A stretch of DNA of 64,000 nt from Pelodera strongyloides (Eukaryota > Nematoda > Chromadorea > Rhabditida > Rhabditidae): NCBI GenBank assembly GCA_036852015.1, contig JAANDG010000155.1:124001-188000 (forward strand). The letters run 5' to 3'. The notes under the pieces were generated by a model. It was not told the DNA's origin. It searched no databases and was given only the letters and a program-made list of their open reading frames with translations. Below, in pieces: positions 12,021-24,722 of this stretch (positions are counted from its first letter, which is position 1; every line of letters starts with the position of its first letter). The position numbers and the translations under genes were made by a program.

Positions 12021-15000
12021 TCAAAGGAGTTCATAAATAGACACAAATAGGAAAATAGTGAAGAACAATCCAGATACTAGGTTATTAGCTGCCACGTAGA
12101 TATGTCTCCAGTCCTGTGTATAATCCGCTTCAGAAGTGGTTGGCGCCGGTCTTGCATCACTAAAAATTTAAACTTATTGCAAATAGAATCACTCTTGAGA
12201 GTCACCGCAGCAGAAATCAATTTTAGTTCTCCTTCATACTGGAATTCAAAAAGCTGTCTACATAAGGTATTTGAGTTGTACTCATCAACGATCAACCTGA
12301 GTAAACACTCGTGGTTGATCCTCACAATGGTGATAAGCTTCTATCCAAGACTATAAGTGTGCCAACATGTGTGCCTCCAAGTCCTGAAGTCCTGAACAGT
12401 GTGTATGTCCACCCCAGATGAACAAATCAAAAAATACCCACCTCTCTTCAATGTATCTCTGGTATGCAGCGTTCGATTCTGGTTCCACACAACAGATCAG
12501 TCTGAAAAGTCAATATATGTTACATCCCCAAAACTCCAGAAAGAAAATTGTACAAGTTCAAGAGTGTTGACACGTGGTCTTAGGTCTTAGCTTAGATTGG
12601 ATTGGACAACTATATTCCCGTATGTTCCATTCTGCATACACTGCACGAAAAATCCTAGTTTTAATCTATTAAAGTAAACGAGATTCAAAACAACACACTA
12701 TGCAACTTTACAATTTCTATTGCTACGCATTGGTTGATTCAAAAATTATAAACTAAAGTCTAAGTAAGTCCAACCTGTTAACCAGCTTGGCCAGTAGGTA
12801 GATTCTATGTGATGGGGGCACTGATCTCTTCACTCGACATAGGGCCATCGCGGTCACAGTGACAATCACCGAGAGGAGAGTCAGGATGAACACCGACTCG
12901 TAGAAAGTATCTGAAGAGTTACGTTCATCACTAAGATAAAGACATTGTCAGGCTATAAATCTATGCGTAAAATTACGCATCAATCATCTCCGGATTGGCT
13001 TTGACCATCTCCGGAGGCAAATGCAAATATATTGATTTGGGTGAAACGTATCAGTGGTATTTTACGGTTCGACTCTCAACTAAGCGACCATCTCCGAAAT
13101 TACGCATGGAAATTATACCCTGCATTATGTTAGACAAAGCAATACGACTTGTGAAAAATGCACACACCGCGAGACTCAGACAGCCACAACGGCTTACATT
13201 TGTCTCGTCATCTACTCGACCCGTAATTCCGAGGATGGAATACTTCTTCTTGTGGCCCGGAGTGTCTCGCCTATCTCGACGAGATTATCTTCCTAGCCAG
13301 AGGCTGGCAATATATCGGCCGGTCTCTTCACCGCCATTGATTTTCCCTTGTCAATGAGCGCATGGAAAGGGGAGAGCGAAGACAGCGGCAGACAAGAACA
13401 CATCGCCACTCACACTCGTCCCCAAACCACAAGACACAACTACACCAATTCCATATTCGTATATTCATATTCAATACAAGCCCGGGTCATCGCACTGATG
13501 AGACCCAACCCGGGCAAAACCCTCGTCTGCGAATGGGTCGAAACGGGGTCGTGCAAAGCACGTACTAATCTATATCATATTCCTTTCTACCACATGAACT
13601 AACTTGCGACAACATTCATAATTTGAAAATGAAAAGTTTGGAAATAAACTCACAAATCTTAGGTTTCGTACTCGCAAAACCATTTTGTGGTGCAATAGAG
13701 CAAAGGAACAGGAAACACATTGTTTGCAGTGCCAAACAGATCAGCTTCACCCAGGCCTGCATTCGGAGATCGCCAAACAGTGGAGAGACCTTAAAGAAAC
13801 ACATAATAACACAAATCATGAAGCAACCTCAAATGCGCTACAGTAAGATCAAAACATGGATGTTTCAGCATATGCATAAAAAACAATCAAACTTGTATAT
13901 TACTTCAGACATCTCTCGAAAAAAAGAAAGATCTATGCACCTCAAGCACCAATAACCTACCAGCATAATCAGGGTACAAATGGTCACAGGCAGATGTAGG
14001 GCCAGTTTCAGGGTTCCCATTCTCTTTTCCGCATGCACACAAACACGCAACACTTGGAGGGATGAAAATGGCGAGATTGGAGAAACCTGGGCGCTTCGCT
14101 CCTGAAAGTCGAACAGTGTCAGTAAAACATAACGGAGGGTTCCAACCAGCGTCCGGCCAATAACTCTAGGAGTCAAACTCTACCTTTATCATGCTTAACA
14201 GTGTTTGAGCCTCGGTGACGACCTCCTAAACGGAAAAGTTACTTGTGCCTTGAAAACGTACTGTTTCCGGCTTTCATTTGTTCTTTTAATTGCGATTCCA
14301 AGAACGACTTTAGACTCATAGTCGCAAGGTGTACTAACTTCATGAATGACGGATATACAGTACAACGGATTGGGGATAAAAAAAACTCCATTTTTTAATG
14401 TTTAACGTTTAAAGTGTTTAAACTGTCAACGTAAATCCGATAATTTGTCACGTGCAAAGAACAAAGACCCACATTCACCGTCCACGCAGAATGATCTCCT
14501 TCCAGTTCGTAGATCTCATCAATAGTCCGATCACGTTTATGCTCTTTCGCCACACCGACCGTCTTCTCCACTGATGCCTTCTCCTTCGCCTAAAACTTAC
14601 AATACAATATACGAATATACAATTACTTATTTTGTTAGAATTTGTGCCGTGCAAAAGACACACACGCGTTGGTGCAAAGAACATCATTATAATATATGCT
14701 GTATATACAAGATCATAATTGAACAGGACAACAAGTAAAGCATTCGACAAAAAGAATGCACGTCTAAAAAAGAATGGAAATCGAACCTGCATGTCCAATG
14801 CAATATCAGCTCCCGAGTCGAAAGATGTAAAGAATATACAACAATTGTTCTCCTCTTCGGGGTAACTAAATTAAATGCAAAAATAGACGCGAATCAAAAC
14901 GACCATAAACATCATTGGTCAGTAAAACTGGTTCATTCCTCCAAGATACAGCCTAGAGCTTATGCGTAACCAATGGAGATTGCCTAGATAGTTTCGTTTC

Positions 15001-16570
15001 ACGGTAGGCACATTTTTACAGTGGGACAGTGTGGTGCCCAGAATCATATGATAAGGAAACGGAAACGGAAGCGTATAACATACCGTGTATAGTCGACCGC
15101 ACATAAAGAATCATAGACGAAGTGCAAACGCGCATACACTCGTCCATCCGACATCAGATCCACATCAGAGAGAGTTGCGAGACACGAACCAGGCTCACCA
15201 CCACAGATCCTGCAGAAAGGGTGACATAAATAATAATAATAATTAATACAAATATACAAACAAACAACATTAGGACAGCGACAGCTAAGCAATAATAAAG
15301 AACTCACCAGCTCAACAGGCGATACACCACAAAAAGAGAGGAGAGGGACAGGACATGTAGTCTCTTAAGCCCACCACTATGTATACTCCACCTACACTAC
15401 ACTACAGTTGAAAACAAATGAACATACCCATGATCCGTCATCTTGGGAGACCAGATATCGTGGCCGTTATGCAATGTAAACTGCTCCAGGTTCCACTCTC
15501 GGGCATCCCATTCCAATCTCGTATCCAACCAATTCTGAACAAAAAACAATCACTAACGTTCTAACGTATACCATAGATGATAACAACGATAATGTGTATA
15601 CTTACATTACGATAAGTATCAGACTATCAGTTAGCTAGCAATATATCAATCACATACCAATCGATGAGCATAGTCAAAATACTCACCAAATAAATGTCTC
15701 CAATAATGCGGAATTGGTACGTTGACTGCGGTTTCTGAAAAAAATAGCGTTTTAGGTTTAATTAGCACAGAAAGATAAAAGATGAAGACGATTTAGTACT
15801 AACACTGAAAAAAAACCAAATCAGCTCTCGTAGGTACGGAAACGAAAAAAAAAGAAGTGCATTCTCATTGACTCACCAATTCAACATGATGGACAACCAC
15901 ATTCTCAATCTCGACCCTCAACGGCTGCTCAGGCGGAGCCGTTGCAATTAATGACCGGAATTTATTCGTTCTAAAAGAACAAAAAGTTTACAGGGGAACG
16001 CTACGTGGTTTTGAAACGATTTTTCTTGAGCAAATTATGTGTCACAGGTCACAGGGAGCAAGACAAAAAAGCTGCCAGCGAAACAATATTCATTCTCAAC
16101 AAAACAACCGACAGATATTATGTAGATTACCAATAGCAAATGACCAGAAGCAACAACAAAACCCACTTCTCATACTCCTTGTCCAGGAGATAGAAATACA
16201 AACAGGACTCCAATTCGTCGAGTTCCTTGAACCAATCGGCAGATCCTAAAAAAAAGATAAATGGTGACGCTTTTCTGTGACGCTTTTCCTAAGAGTCTTA
16301 GAAACATTTCAAAAGAAAGGGTAAGGGACAGTACACGGCTATTCTGAGAACACGCTTCTTTTCACACAAAGTATGTTTATAGCCATGCAAAAACTCAGCC
16401 TTTGTAAAACAATGCAAAACAAAATTGAAAATTGAAGTCGTTTTACAAGTTAACTCACTGGGATCTGCCGTCAAATTTTGTTGCCAAGCACAGCGACTAT
16501 CCTCAGGTATGGCTGTTGCTTGAGGCAGTAGCACTGCTAGAGCTAGAGGGCAGATGATCCACAAAATCAT
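12021..16570 (-). CDS. Divergent Cys-loop ligand-gated ion channel subunit
   Basis: Fifteen exons: 16459-16570, 16167-16245, 15877-15970, 15687-15734, 15428-15534, 15084-15209, 14787-14865, 14473-14589, 14184-14225, 13961-14101, 13654-13789, 12775-12910, 12442-12501, 12206-12296, 12021-12113; 486 codons, all phases match. Signal peptide MILWIICPLALAVLLPQATA, then a ligand-binding domain with WLDTRLEWDAREW and DIWSPK. The Cys loop CAVDYTRYPEEENNC has exactly 13 residues between cysteines; Glu replaces the usual Asp. M1 (LALHLPVTICTLIML), M2 (KLICLALQTMCFLFLCSIAP), M3 (FYESVFILTLLSVIVTVTA), a short M3-M4 loop, then DWRHIYVAANNLVSGLFF as M4. No vicinal Cys-Cys pair of nicotinic alpha subunits is seen. 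Ligand and ion selectivity cannot be told. It fits the large nematode set of orphan channels. Confidence 0.9.
12963..13108. mobile_element. TCCGGAGATGG-family inverted-repeat element, copy A
   Basis: Starts ATGCGTAAAATTACGCATCA and ends CATCTCCGAAATTACGCAT. Internal TGGCTTTGACCATCTCCGGA is shared with 19449-19530 and, inverted, with 52665-53043. It lies in the intron between channel exons 12775-12910 and 13654-13789. Confidence 0.7.
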
Positions 16571-17428
16571 AGTTCACCAATTCACACACTAAACTCCCAT
16601 CTAAAAAAAATAAACATACAAAACAAATAAAGAACAAACTCCGTTATTTTGATTCTTACCACGCCCAACACATGATTCGATTCGAGCGTCTACCCCACCG
16701 CGAGATTTGTGTTACAATTAACTATCAACAACATGTACGACAGATCAAAAACAGAAGAGCGCTATGTAAAATTCTAACCTAAAATCCCAGACACTAATAA
16801 AACTCTCCATTAATTGTCAAAGTAAAAATGTCAAATATTACTAAAACAGAACAAACTACTGTGTCCCAAGTACCAACAGGTGAAAAGGTTACTCCGACCG
16901 TATGGTCCGCCGTTTCGTATCCATGGTCCCCCTCCAGCCAACCCCACATGGCCACCGAGGTGTGTGTGTGTTTCCACGGCAACACAATTGATCCATTGTA
17001 ATTACGACACGGACACCGCGCAAGAAACACGTACAACAGGCCAAAACTACAATTCTTGAGCATAACTCGAATGAAAAAGTGAAATGCAGTGGAGATGATG
17101 CAGAGAAGTCAGGTCAGGCGTCAGGCGCAACTTGCAGCCCCCAAATTCAAGGAAAGAACCAAATTAAAACTGAAATACCAGAGTATACCACATAAACCCG
17201 CTATAACAATAAAAAAGGAAAACTTACTTTCTAATTTCTTGTTTCTCATTTCTCTTTCCTTCAATTGCCCGAGAAAGTGTGTTTAAACTTTGGAATGTAT
17301 TTGTTTGTGTAATAAACTAGAACGAATACTGACTAAAACTTTATATATCTATTCATTAAACGCGTGCCGTTCCCAAGAATTACTAGCATCCTAATATTTT
17401 ATCTTAGTAATAATATTCGCAATATCTT

Positions 17429-20400
17429 TTAAAAGTTTTTCTCGGGCACTTCGTGTTCTCCCTGTTGGAAGAGTTTCCACACCAGAGGACCGCCCCAGAT
17501 TCCGCCAGAAGAAGGCTGAGCAGTCATACCCTGAAATAATACAAATAATAACTACTGCTCGTACTTCTCATCCAGCACCAGCACTATACTATTAAAGTTT
17601 CATGGCACGTGTCGAAGTGTGAGCTGGACAATTGCATGAATCGGACAGAATAACACACACATAAAATGCAGTTTCCGCCAACCATGTGACATACACTTTT
17701 AATACGTCACAAAATATTCATGTTCATGGTGTGACACAAAAAAAGTAAGGATTGAAAGGAAAAACATGGAAGAACGCCAGGAAGTATACGACGAAATTGT
17801 TCAATTAGAATAACGCTTTGAAGAAAGTTAAAAGCACTAAATAATCAATAAAATGTGAAAAGTACAACTTCGAAGACTTCAATCAGCTGACCTGTAATCC
17901 AGTCTCCGAAACCCTGGAATAATGCCAGAAGGTTCCCAGTATGGTGGTAAATACTGCAGCAGTCAAACCCTTGGGAATACTGTCCTCTGAAAGAACATTT
18001 GGCATTTTGATCCACATATCATACGGTCGCGGCAAATATTTGCAAAACATGAAATGCCTGACGCCATTACCTACATATACATTACCCTTGATTTCCATTG
18101 TTTTATGATCAAAAAAATACCAGTTTTTGCTAATCAAAGACAACACGACGACTTATATACTACTTTCTTTTCATCATTTAACTGTGATGCACACCCTGTG
18201 GTGTTATTTAATAAATAAATAAATTTAGAAAGGTTCCGCATATCCACTTGCACGATAAAACATAAAAGGGAACTTGGTGTGAGAAACGGATGTAAATTGG
18301 CTATTGGCTTCCGGAATGTTTATAGTTAATTATAAAAAAAACTAAAATGAACGACTGAATATATTTGTCGATTGTAAAAAAAAGTGACAAAATTGCGAGA
18401 AACTAACTAAAGGTGGCGATCACTGCTCCAACCGTAGCTCCCGCGTACAAATGGTTACGAACATCATCCTAAATAAGTTCAGATGTTTGTTTTATCTAGA
18501 AAATCTTGTTAAATGCATATGCACAATGCATTTTCACAATAAATGCGTAATACGCAAAAGGCACCTAGCGGTAGCCAATCAAAGGTACTACATATCAATG
18601 ATTGAGGACATACCGTTTCCAGAAATATTTCTGCATTAACTCAAGTTTCATGAGAAAGATTTGTACTCACCTTGTGTCTGAGATTCGCTGCCGTAGACAA
18701 AGCAAAGCCCCACGAGAAGGCCACAGTCAGAGGCAGGGGGGCCAATTGAATGTATCTCTTCAACACAGTGCGGGGAGAGAAATCGGCCACCTTGACAGTG
18801 TTTACCGCACGAATCTCCAACACGGTGTACGGGGCCACTAGAATGAAGAAAGAAAATAACGAAGCTCGATAGCGACTTGATTATTTGATATGCCCACATA
18901 TTGTTATAAAAATAATCACAATAAAATAGAAACAGCTAAGCATAAGATCATGGTTAACGGAAATGCAGCAGTAAGTAACGGCAGGTCAGGTAAAACGAGA
19001 AACTCTAGGTAAAACGTAAACGCCCCACCAATCTATGCTCGGGCTGCGACATTCCGTGCAAAGTTCAAATGTTCAATTCAAGCTGTATTTTGCAGGTTGC
19101 ACATAATGGACTTACAAAGTATAGCAGCATATTTCGCGCATGCCAGTCCCTTGACAAGCGGGGCCTCATTCAATGGTCTGTCGAAGAAGCGAGGTCCGAA
19201 CGAATACCTAAAATTGTACTTTAGTGAAACAATTCATCAAAATTCAGACATTAGAGGTACAAATTCCTTGGGTAAACTGCAATGTTTCACTCATATGTAA
19301 ATAGCCGATGACCTCCACCCGAAACAGTCCGAGTCCAATCTGCAATTCACAACATGGAAATGTCCATAATAAATAACAAACAACTCGTTTCAGACTTGAT
19401 GTGTCGGGTTTCAGTGTGTTAAGCCTGGGTATACATCGGTACGCAAAACACGCACGAGACACCTCCGGACTGGCTTTGACCATCTCCGGAACTATTTCCA
19501 GATTTATATAATGGAGGGAAACATGTCGTTTTTCATCCTCATAGCTGAACAGAGCACGCACCGAAACTAAACCCTGGTGCTACGATTAATTGCAAAGAAT
19601 AGTATGTTAGTTTAACAGTTAGCCTACCAAGTGTTGGGGATAATGGCGTTCCTTCCCAGTTGATGTTTCGGAATGTTCATCAGGTCGTTGAGCGTGGGAT
19701 TGACAGCCAATCCTGGGTGTTCGGGTGAAAGGCCAAACTTCTCAGCAATCGCTTTGTACTGATGCGATCCCTCGTACACCTAAATTGTTCAAAATTATGT
19801 CATTGTAAATAACGAAGAATAGGGCATACAACCACAACTAGGTAGAATTATACAACATCGAACTAACGCGCTGAAAATGTGGTAAATATGAAATATGACA
19901 CAGGTCACCATTATCTTACGAGTCACACTAATTAAACAAAACAGCGAAGATCGCCTGCGAGCTGGCTAGCTCGATTCAATGTTTTACAACCACATACAGA
20001 AAGGAGAACACATCAGAGTCGAACATTGTTGTTGCAACTATACGTTGCAACTATATAGAATTATATATGAAACGTATTCTGAAACATAGTTATTTACAAG
20101 TGTCTAATGATGACACTGTGTCCGCAATGACAGGAAGTAACGACACTATTAGAATGCTAACATATGTGTAAATAATCTCGGCTAGGGCCAGAGAGTGTGG
20201 AAGCACTGGTGACAGAGCTCTACCAAGAGGCGGGCGTCCTCTCTAAAATACTCGCACAAGTTGGCAGAGTTCCTATATACTGCCTACGGTCTGACAGAGC
20301 CGGTAAGTCTGATCACGGTTTAGCGGGACCGTACAAAACTGCTTGTTCCCCTTCGATCCGTAGTAGTCGTTGGACTCCTCGTGGACGTAAGTGGTGGTGT

Positions 20401-23400
20401 TCTCCAGTGTCGCAGAGTGATGTGGATCCCCCGGCATAAGAAGAGATTCAGCAGAGAGCCTGGTGCCCCTGAATACTCCTTGGACTAAAGCACTCAAACC
20501 CTGTCTTGTTGGCTGTCCTTCCTCAATAAAGAGATTCCGTCGTTACAGTTGTTTCCATCGGACGGACTATTATCATAGTCCGTTTATGGCGACCGCGAGT
20601 AACAAAGAATCTTTTTATCCCCAGGGTAAGTCATCTGTCAAGGATGATGAACCCCACCAACCACCGGTAAGCGGTGTAGAAGTACCGATCAGCGGTGCAT
20701 TAGAACCGGTCAGCGGTTCCTATATTCTCCCGTTTGTGGAGACCAATATAAATTATCACATCACCATTCACATCAATCAATTCTTTGATTCTCATATCAT
20801 AGCTGATAATATTTGATTATTTCATTTCTACCTGTTGATTGAAAAGCTCTTTTCGACTTTCTCGATTGAAAAGGAGAGTTTTATATTTGGAATTGAGCAA
20901 AGTTCCGGAAAGTTGTATTTTCGACTAAATTTATGAAAAAAAAAAAAAAAAAAATGAAAAAAAAAATTAAAAGAGATTTTTTTTAAAGCAGAAACGAAAA
21001 TGTAGTAATTTGACATAGGTAACCTTGTTGAAATGGTTTTCACTATACAAGTATGAAACCCTCTAAATACATAATTGAAATTCGAATGTTTGACAATGTT
21101 TGATTCGATCATTGCTTAGACATTAGCATACACTATGACACTACAGTGAATCTTCTATCCAACATCCTATGTTTCGCACTGAAAGCAACCAATGAATTCT
21201 TGAGAAACTAGCATGAGAAGTCTTCAAAGAAGAGAAAAAGTCGAAATTAAAAAGCGTAATGTTCATTCATTTAATGAAGGCTCAGAGAAAACATCGAAAC
21301 TAAACTATCACTGGTTGGGTATGACATGCTAAAAGTAAGCAGTATATACGAAAACCTCAAAGCCACCAAAACAAAGAAGAGGAGAAAATTGAGTGATATG
21401 ATATCTAAAATGAATATAATTCTGATGCGTAAATTTATAAACACCTATTGTGCATAAGTCGAAAGCAAACTAACTTTGCGAACTCGAAACCAGAGTCATT
21501 TTAAATCATGATCCTCTCAATTAATCTCATCATATAAGTGGGAAAACGATAAAGTAAAGAGTATTGTAAATAGTGTAAAGATCTCGGTGAGAATTCTCAA
21601 TCAGACGATAAATAGAAGGAAAACGCTTTTGCGTGAATTAGTTATTCACCAGAGGCCGTATTCACCACTCCGTTTACCCCTGGAGAAAACTGTCTCTCGG
21701 AGAAAATTTACCTAGAAAGCGAGATTATGTCACAAAATTTGCATTCACCACTCACTCTCCTTCCCAAAAAATGCGTTCCAAAAGTTTTGTCTCTAGAGAA
21801 ATGTTTACCCTTGAGTGGTGAATACGGCCTCAGATCCTAACCGACCCATCGGGTGCAGTATGCCACACGATGACAGGAATAACCGAATAACCTTAGAAAA
21901 AGCTCGCTTGGGAGGATGTGCTCTGCACATTTAGAAATTCATGAAAATGAGTGTGATTTGAATACGACGTCGTGTTATTAGACATTGATTTCCGCTTAGA
22001 TTGTGAGTACGTATATTGTACGTTTGAGAGACTCAGAATAGTAACTCATACAGATACTTTCGTCTGGGAGTTATAGTTTTTGTTATGTGAATCTTCTCGT
22101 TTGATAGAATTATATATGAAACGTATTCTGAAACATAGTTATTTACAAGTGTCTAATGATGACACTGTGTCCGCAATGACAGGAAGTAACGACACTATTA
22201 GAATGCTAACATATGTGTAAATAATCTCGGCTAGGGCCAGAGAGTGTGGAAGCACTGGTGACAGAGCTCTACCAAGAGGCGGGCGTCCTCTCTAAAATAC
22301 TCGCACAAGTTGGCAGAGTTCCTATATACTGCCTACGGTCTGACAGAGCCGGTAAGTCTGATCACGGTTTAGCGGGACCGTACAAAACTGCTTGTTCCCC
22401 TTCGATCCGTAGTGGTCGTTGGACTCCTCGTGGACGTAAGTGGTGGTGTTCTCCAGTGTCGCAGAGTGATGTGGATCCCCCGGCATAAGAAGAGATTCAG
22501 CAGAGAGCCTGGTGCCTCTGAATACTCCTTGGACTAAAGCACTCAAACCCTGTCTTGTTGGCTGTCCTTCCTCAATAAAGAGATTCCGCCGTTACAGTTG
22601 TTTCCATCGGACGGACTATTATCATAGTCCGTTTAATTGTCAACTATTTCAACTACTACTACATCGTACCTTTTGTTGGAACTTATCCAATTCTCCTGGC
22701 TGGTCGGCCTTCTTGGAAAGATTCTTGTACTTGGTAGAATCAAGGCCCATCGGTCCGGCCAACGATGTACCATCGGGAACCTGCAGATTATACATTAGTT
22801 AGATAAAATTACTCAGCAACTAGTCACTACGTTACTAATTAGCAATAAAAAAAGAATAATTTGTCGAAAACCGGAGGCAACGAACCCACTAGACAACTCG
22901 ACATAAATCGGTGCGCAGGTCTAAATCATGCACCGATCACCGGATTCAGTCAAATCACATCCGGCGGCGATTGGATAGTTACGTTACACACTTGAGTGAA
23001 AAAAATGAAACTTCATGTGTTGGCCACTAGCCATAGGCTAAATGGACGAGAGCGCGGAATTTATGCTAAAAGGTTTAAAAAAAGGTACCAAAATTGACCT
23101 TCGGATCAAACCAGTCGGGGTCTTCTTCGCGGAAGCGAGCGCGCAACAGACGGAATTTTCCATCACGTACGACCTCGTCCTTAAGGCCAGGCTCCTTCCA
23201 CCAGTCAGGACGGCCTTTGCTGAAAGCAATTAACATGTTCACGCATGTTCATTCATATTCACTCTCTTTCATTCACATTCACATTTATTGAATAAAATTT
23301 ATATATTCTCATTCATTGTTCGTGTTTTTTTTTCGTACTTGTTTTTTTGGTGTATTATTGCCTTTTTGTCTTTCTGCTCTTCTGAGCACCTTACTTGCAA

Positions 23401-23711
23401 TTCTGTGAAATAAGGTATTCATATGTATTTCGCTCATTCATATTCATTCATGCATGGAACATTCATGTCTTCATGTCCCAGCCATTCGTACAGAGTCGTG
23501 GAAGGGGCTCGCAGCCACCAGCCACAAATATTCATTTACATCAACTTTCAGAGAATAAACACCCACCCCTTCACACACCAACAGTAACAAGTCCTTTCAG
23601 GAACGCAAACAAAAATAGAACATACTGTTCTCGAGAACTCCAGATTCCAATCCACGGAGGACGCTGCGTGTTGTAGGTCGCCTCTAAGGGTTTATCCTCG
23701 TCGTGCCCCAT
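17429..23711 (-). CDS. Complex I accessory subunit, NDUFA11 (B14.7)-like with N-terminal extension
   Basis: Nine exons: 23626-23711, 23099-23219, 22670-22780, 19628-19779, 19116-19207, 18671-18837, 18408-18468, 17892-17986, 17429-17530; 328 codons with matching phases. The C-terminal half has several hydrophobic segments (CAKYAAILLAPYTVL, LAPLPLTVAFSWGFAL, HLYAGATVGAVIATF, GLTAAVFTTILGTFWHY). Their order and the LRHKDDVRNHLYAG segment resemble NDUFA11 of the Tim17/22/23-like fold. About 170 hydrophilic residues precede this; human NDUFA11 is only about 140 residues in total. The start is ATGGGGCACGAC, 23711, preceded by two possible TTTCAG/CCTCAG acceptors that could receive a spliced leader. 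The head-to-head neighbour NDUFA5 supports a complex I role. The NDUFA11 name is inference from remembered sequence; other Tim17-like proteins are possible. Confidence 0.65.
19449..19530. repeat. TCCGGAGATGG-family fragment, copy B
   Basis: Contains CTCCGGACTGGCTTTGACCA and a diverged tail. It is a partial relative of 12963-13108 in the fourth intron of the NDUFA11-like gene. Confidence 0.5.
20055..20586. repeat. Left long terminal repeat
   Basis: 532 bp, starts ATAGAATTATATATGAAACG, ends CATAGTCCGTTTA. It differs from the right copy at only about three positions that I could see (near 20365, 20466 and 20551). It does not have canonical TG...CA ends. Confidence 0.85.
21652..21831. mobile_element. 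GGCCGTATTCACCA inverted-repeat element, copy 1
   Basis: Begins GAGGCCGTATTCACCACTC and ends GAGTGGTGAATACGGCCTC. About 180 bp, nested inside the LTR element. Related copies are at 37727-37849 and 38515-38654. Confidence 0.75.
22104..22635. repeat. Right long terminal repeat
   Basis: Same 532-bp length as 20055-20586 and nearly identical. Its right end lies only 34 bp from the splice donor of exon 22670-22780, so the insertion just missed the exon. Confidence 0.85.
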
Positions 23712-24722
23712 TCCTGAGGAAAAAGCCTGAAAATAAAAATAACAGTCACGATGTGGTCATAACACTGGTCTTCGTAAGGAGGGAGAAGTAAATATTGGTC
23801 AAACGTTTCATGGTTACTTAGCTCTCAAATAGTTTCCATAAATAACAAAAGAATACACTACAAGAGAAGATGTCATGCGTGCCGTGATACACACGTATTA
23901 GGCCAAACCTATAAGCCGCTATTGCTCCAATGCCCGACGGTTTGACCAGATTTGCCTAATAAAATGATTAATTGAATTTTATTTTGGGCGAATGAAACTA
24001 TATGTTCGTAGATTAAATTAATACATGCAGTACAGTACTAACAAAAGCAGAGTAAGGTTCATAAAAAAAAGACAGCTTTAGTGTTAATACTTATCTGTCT
24101 TGTTCACGTTTAACGCTATGCAATAAACTTGGCCGTAAAGAACAATACTGAAATCGTTGATGAAGATAGACAAAATGAAGACAGTGGAACGAAACAAACC
24201 TAACAAACAAAGTGGGACTAAATTCACTAAATATGCGAGCGGCGGCGGCCACGGACAAAAAAAAGTGCACTTTGAAACACTGTTTTCACACGAAAACAAC
24301 ACTCTAGAAGTATAGAAGGACAGACAACGTAACAACAACCATCACCCACCACCGCCGCAAATGCGCAAATTCGCCGCGCAAAAAATAGCGTTGTGCAAAT
24401 AGTGTACTACCAAACACAAATTGGTAATTCAGGCATATCGTTACAAATATGCTCAACTACAAAGATGTATCTGACCGTGCATTTTTTTATGCGAGAGAAG
24501 TGCGAAACTCGCACAAAATCGGGTCAATTTTTATTTCACATAAATATTTTACTAAAAAATTGTTTGTAGTTGTTTGTTTTTTCCTATCATTATACTTGAC
24601 ATAGTGAATAATGTCCCGTCTATCACTTTATTTTCATCCAGGCGTGCAGAAAGCAGTTATCCTACCCCAAAAAACTAAAACCCAAAGGAAGCTCGAATTT
24701 CGTTTCAAACATGTTCTTTCAG
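23712..24722. promoter_or_regulatory. Shared upstream region between two divergent complex I genes
   Basis: About 1 kb separates the two start codons (minus-strand ATG at 23711, plus-strand ATG at 24723). No repeat element or other gene is seen in it. It presumably contains both promoters, but I cannot point to specific factor sites. A TTTCAG directly before the NDUFA5 ATG could be a trans-splice acceptor. Confidence 0.5.

Larger units (their letters stand above)
20055..22635. mobile_element. Short non-autonomous LTR retrotransposon
   Basis: Two direct repeats of 532 bp (20055-20586 and 22104-22635) bound a 1.5-kb interior. TGGCGACCGCGAGTAAC follows the left LTR at once and fits a tRNA primer-binding site (TGG pairs with the tRNA CCA end). 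The interior has no reverse transcriptase, protease or integrase motifs in any frame. It carries only a 76-codon ORF (20586-20816, MATASNKESFYPQG...) that overlaps the primer site and may be a gag remnant. A degraded GGCCGTATTCACCA inverted-repeat element is nested at 21652-21831. The whole unit lies in the third intron of the NDUFA11-like gene. I see no clear target-site duplication; CAACTAT occurs just before the left LTR and five bases after the right LTR. Confidence 0.8.

Noticed and set aside
12102..12325. Read-through C terminus of the channel ending in STWQLIT
   Set aside because: Removing an intron from 12114 to 12205 restores DWRHIYVAANN and a proper M4 helix; the read-through has no M4.
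20197..20439. Duplicate protein-coding ORFs at 20197-20439 and 22246-22488
   Set aside because: They lie inside the two LTRs and are duplicated only because the LTRs are; stops and composition give no sign of a protein.
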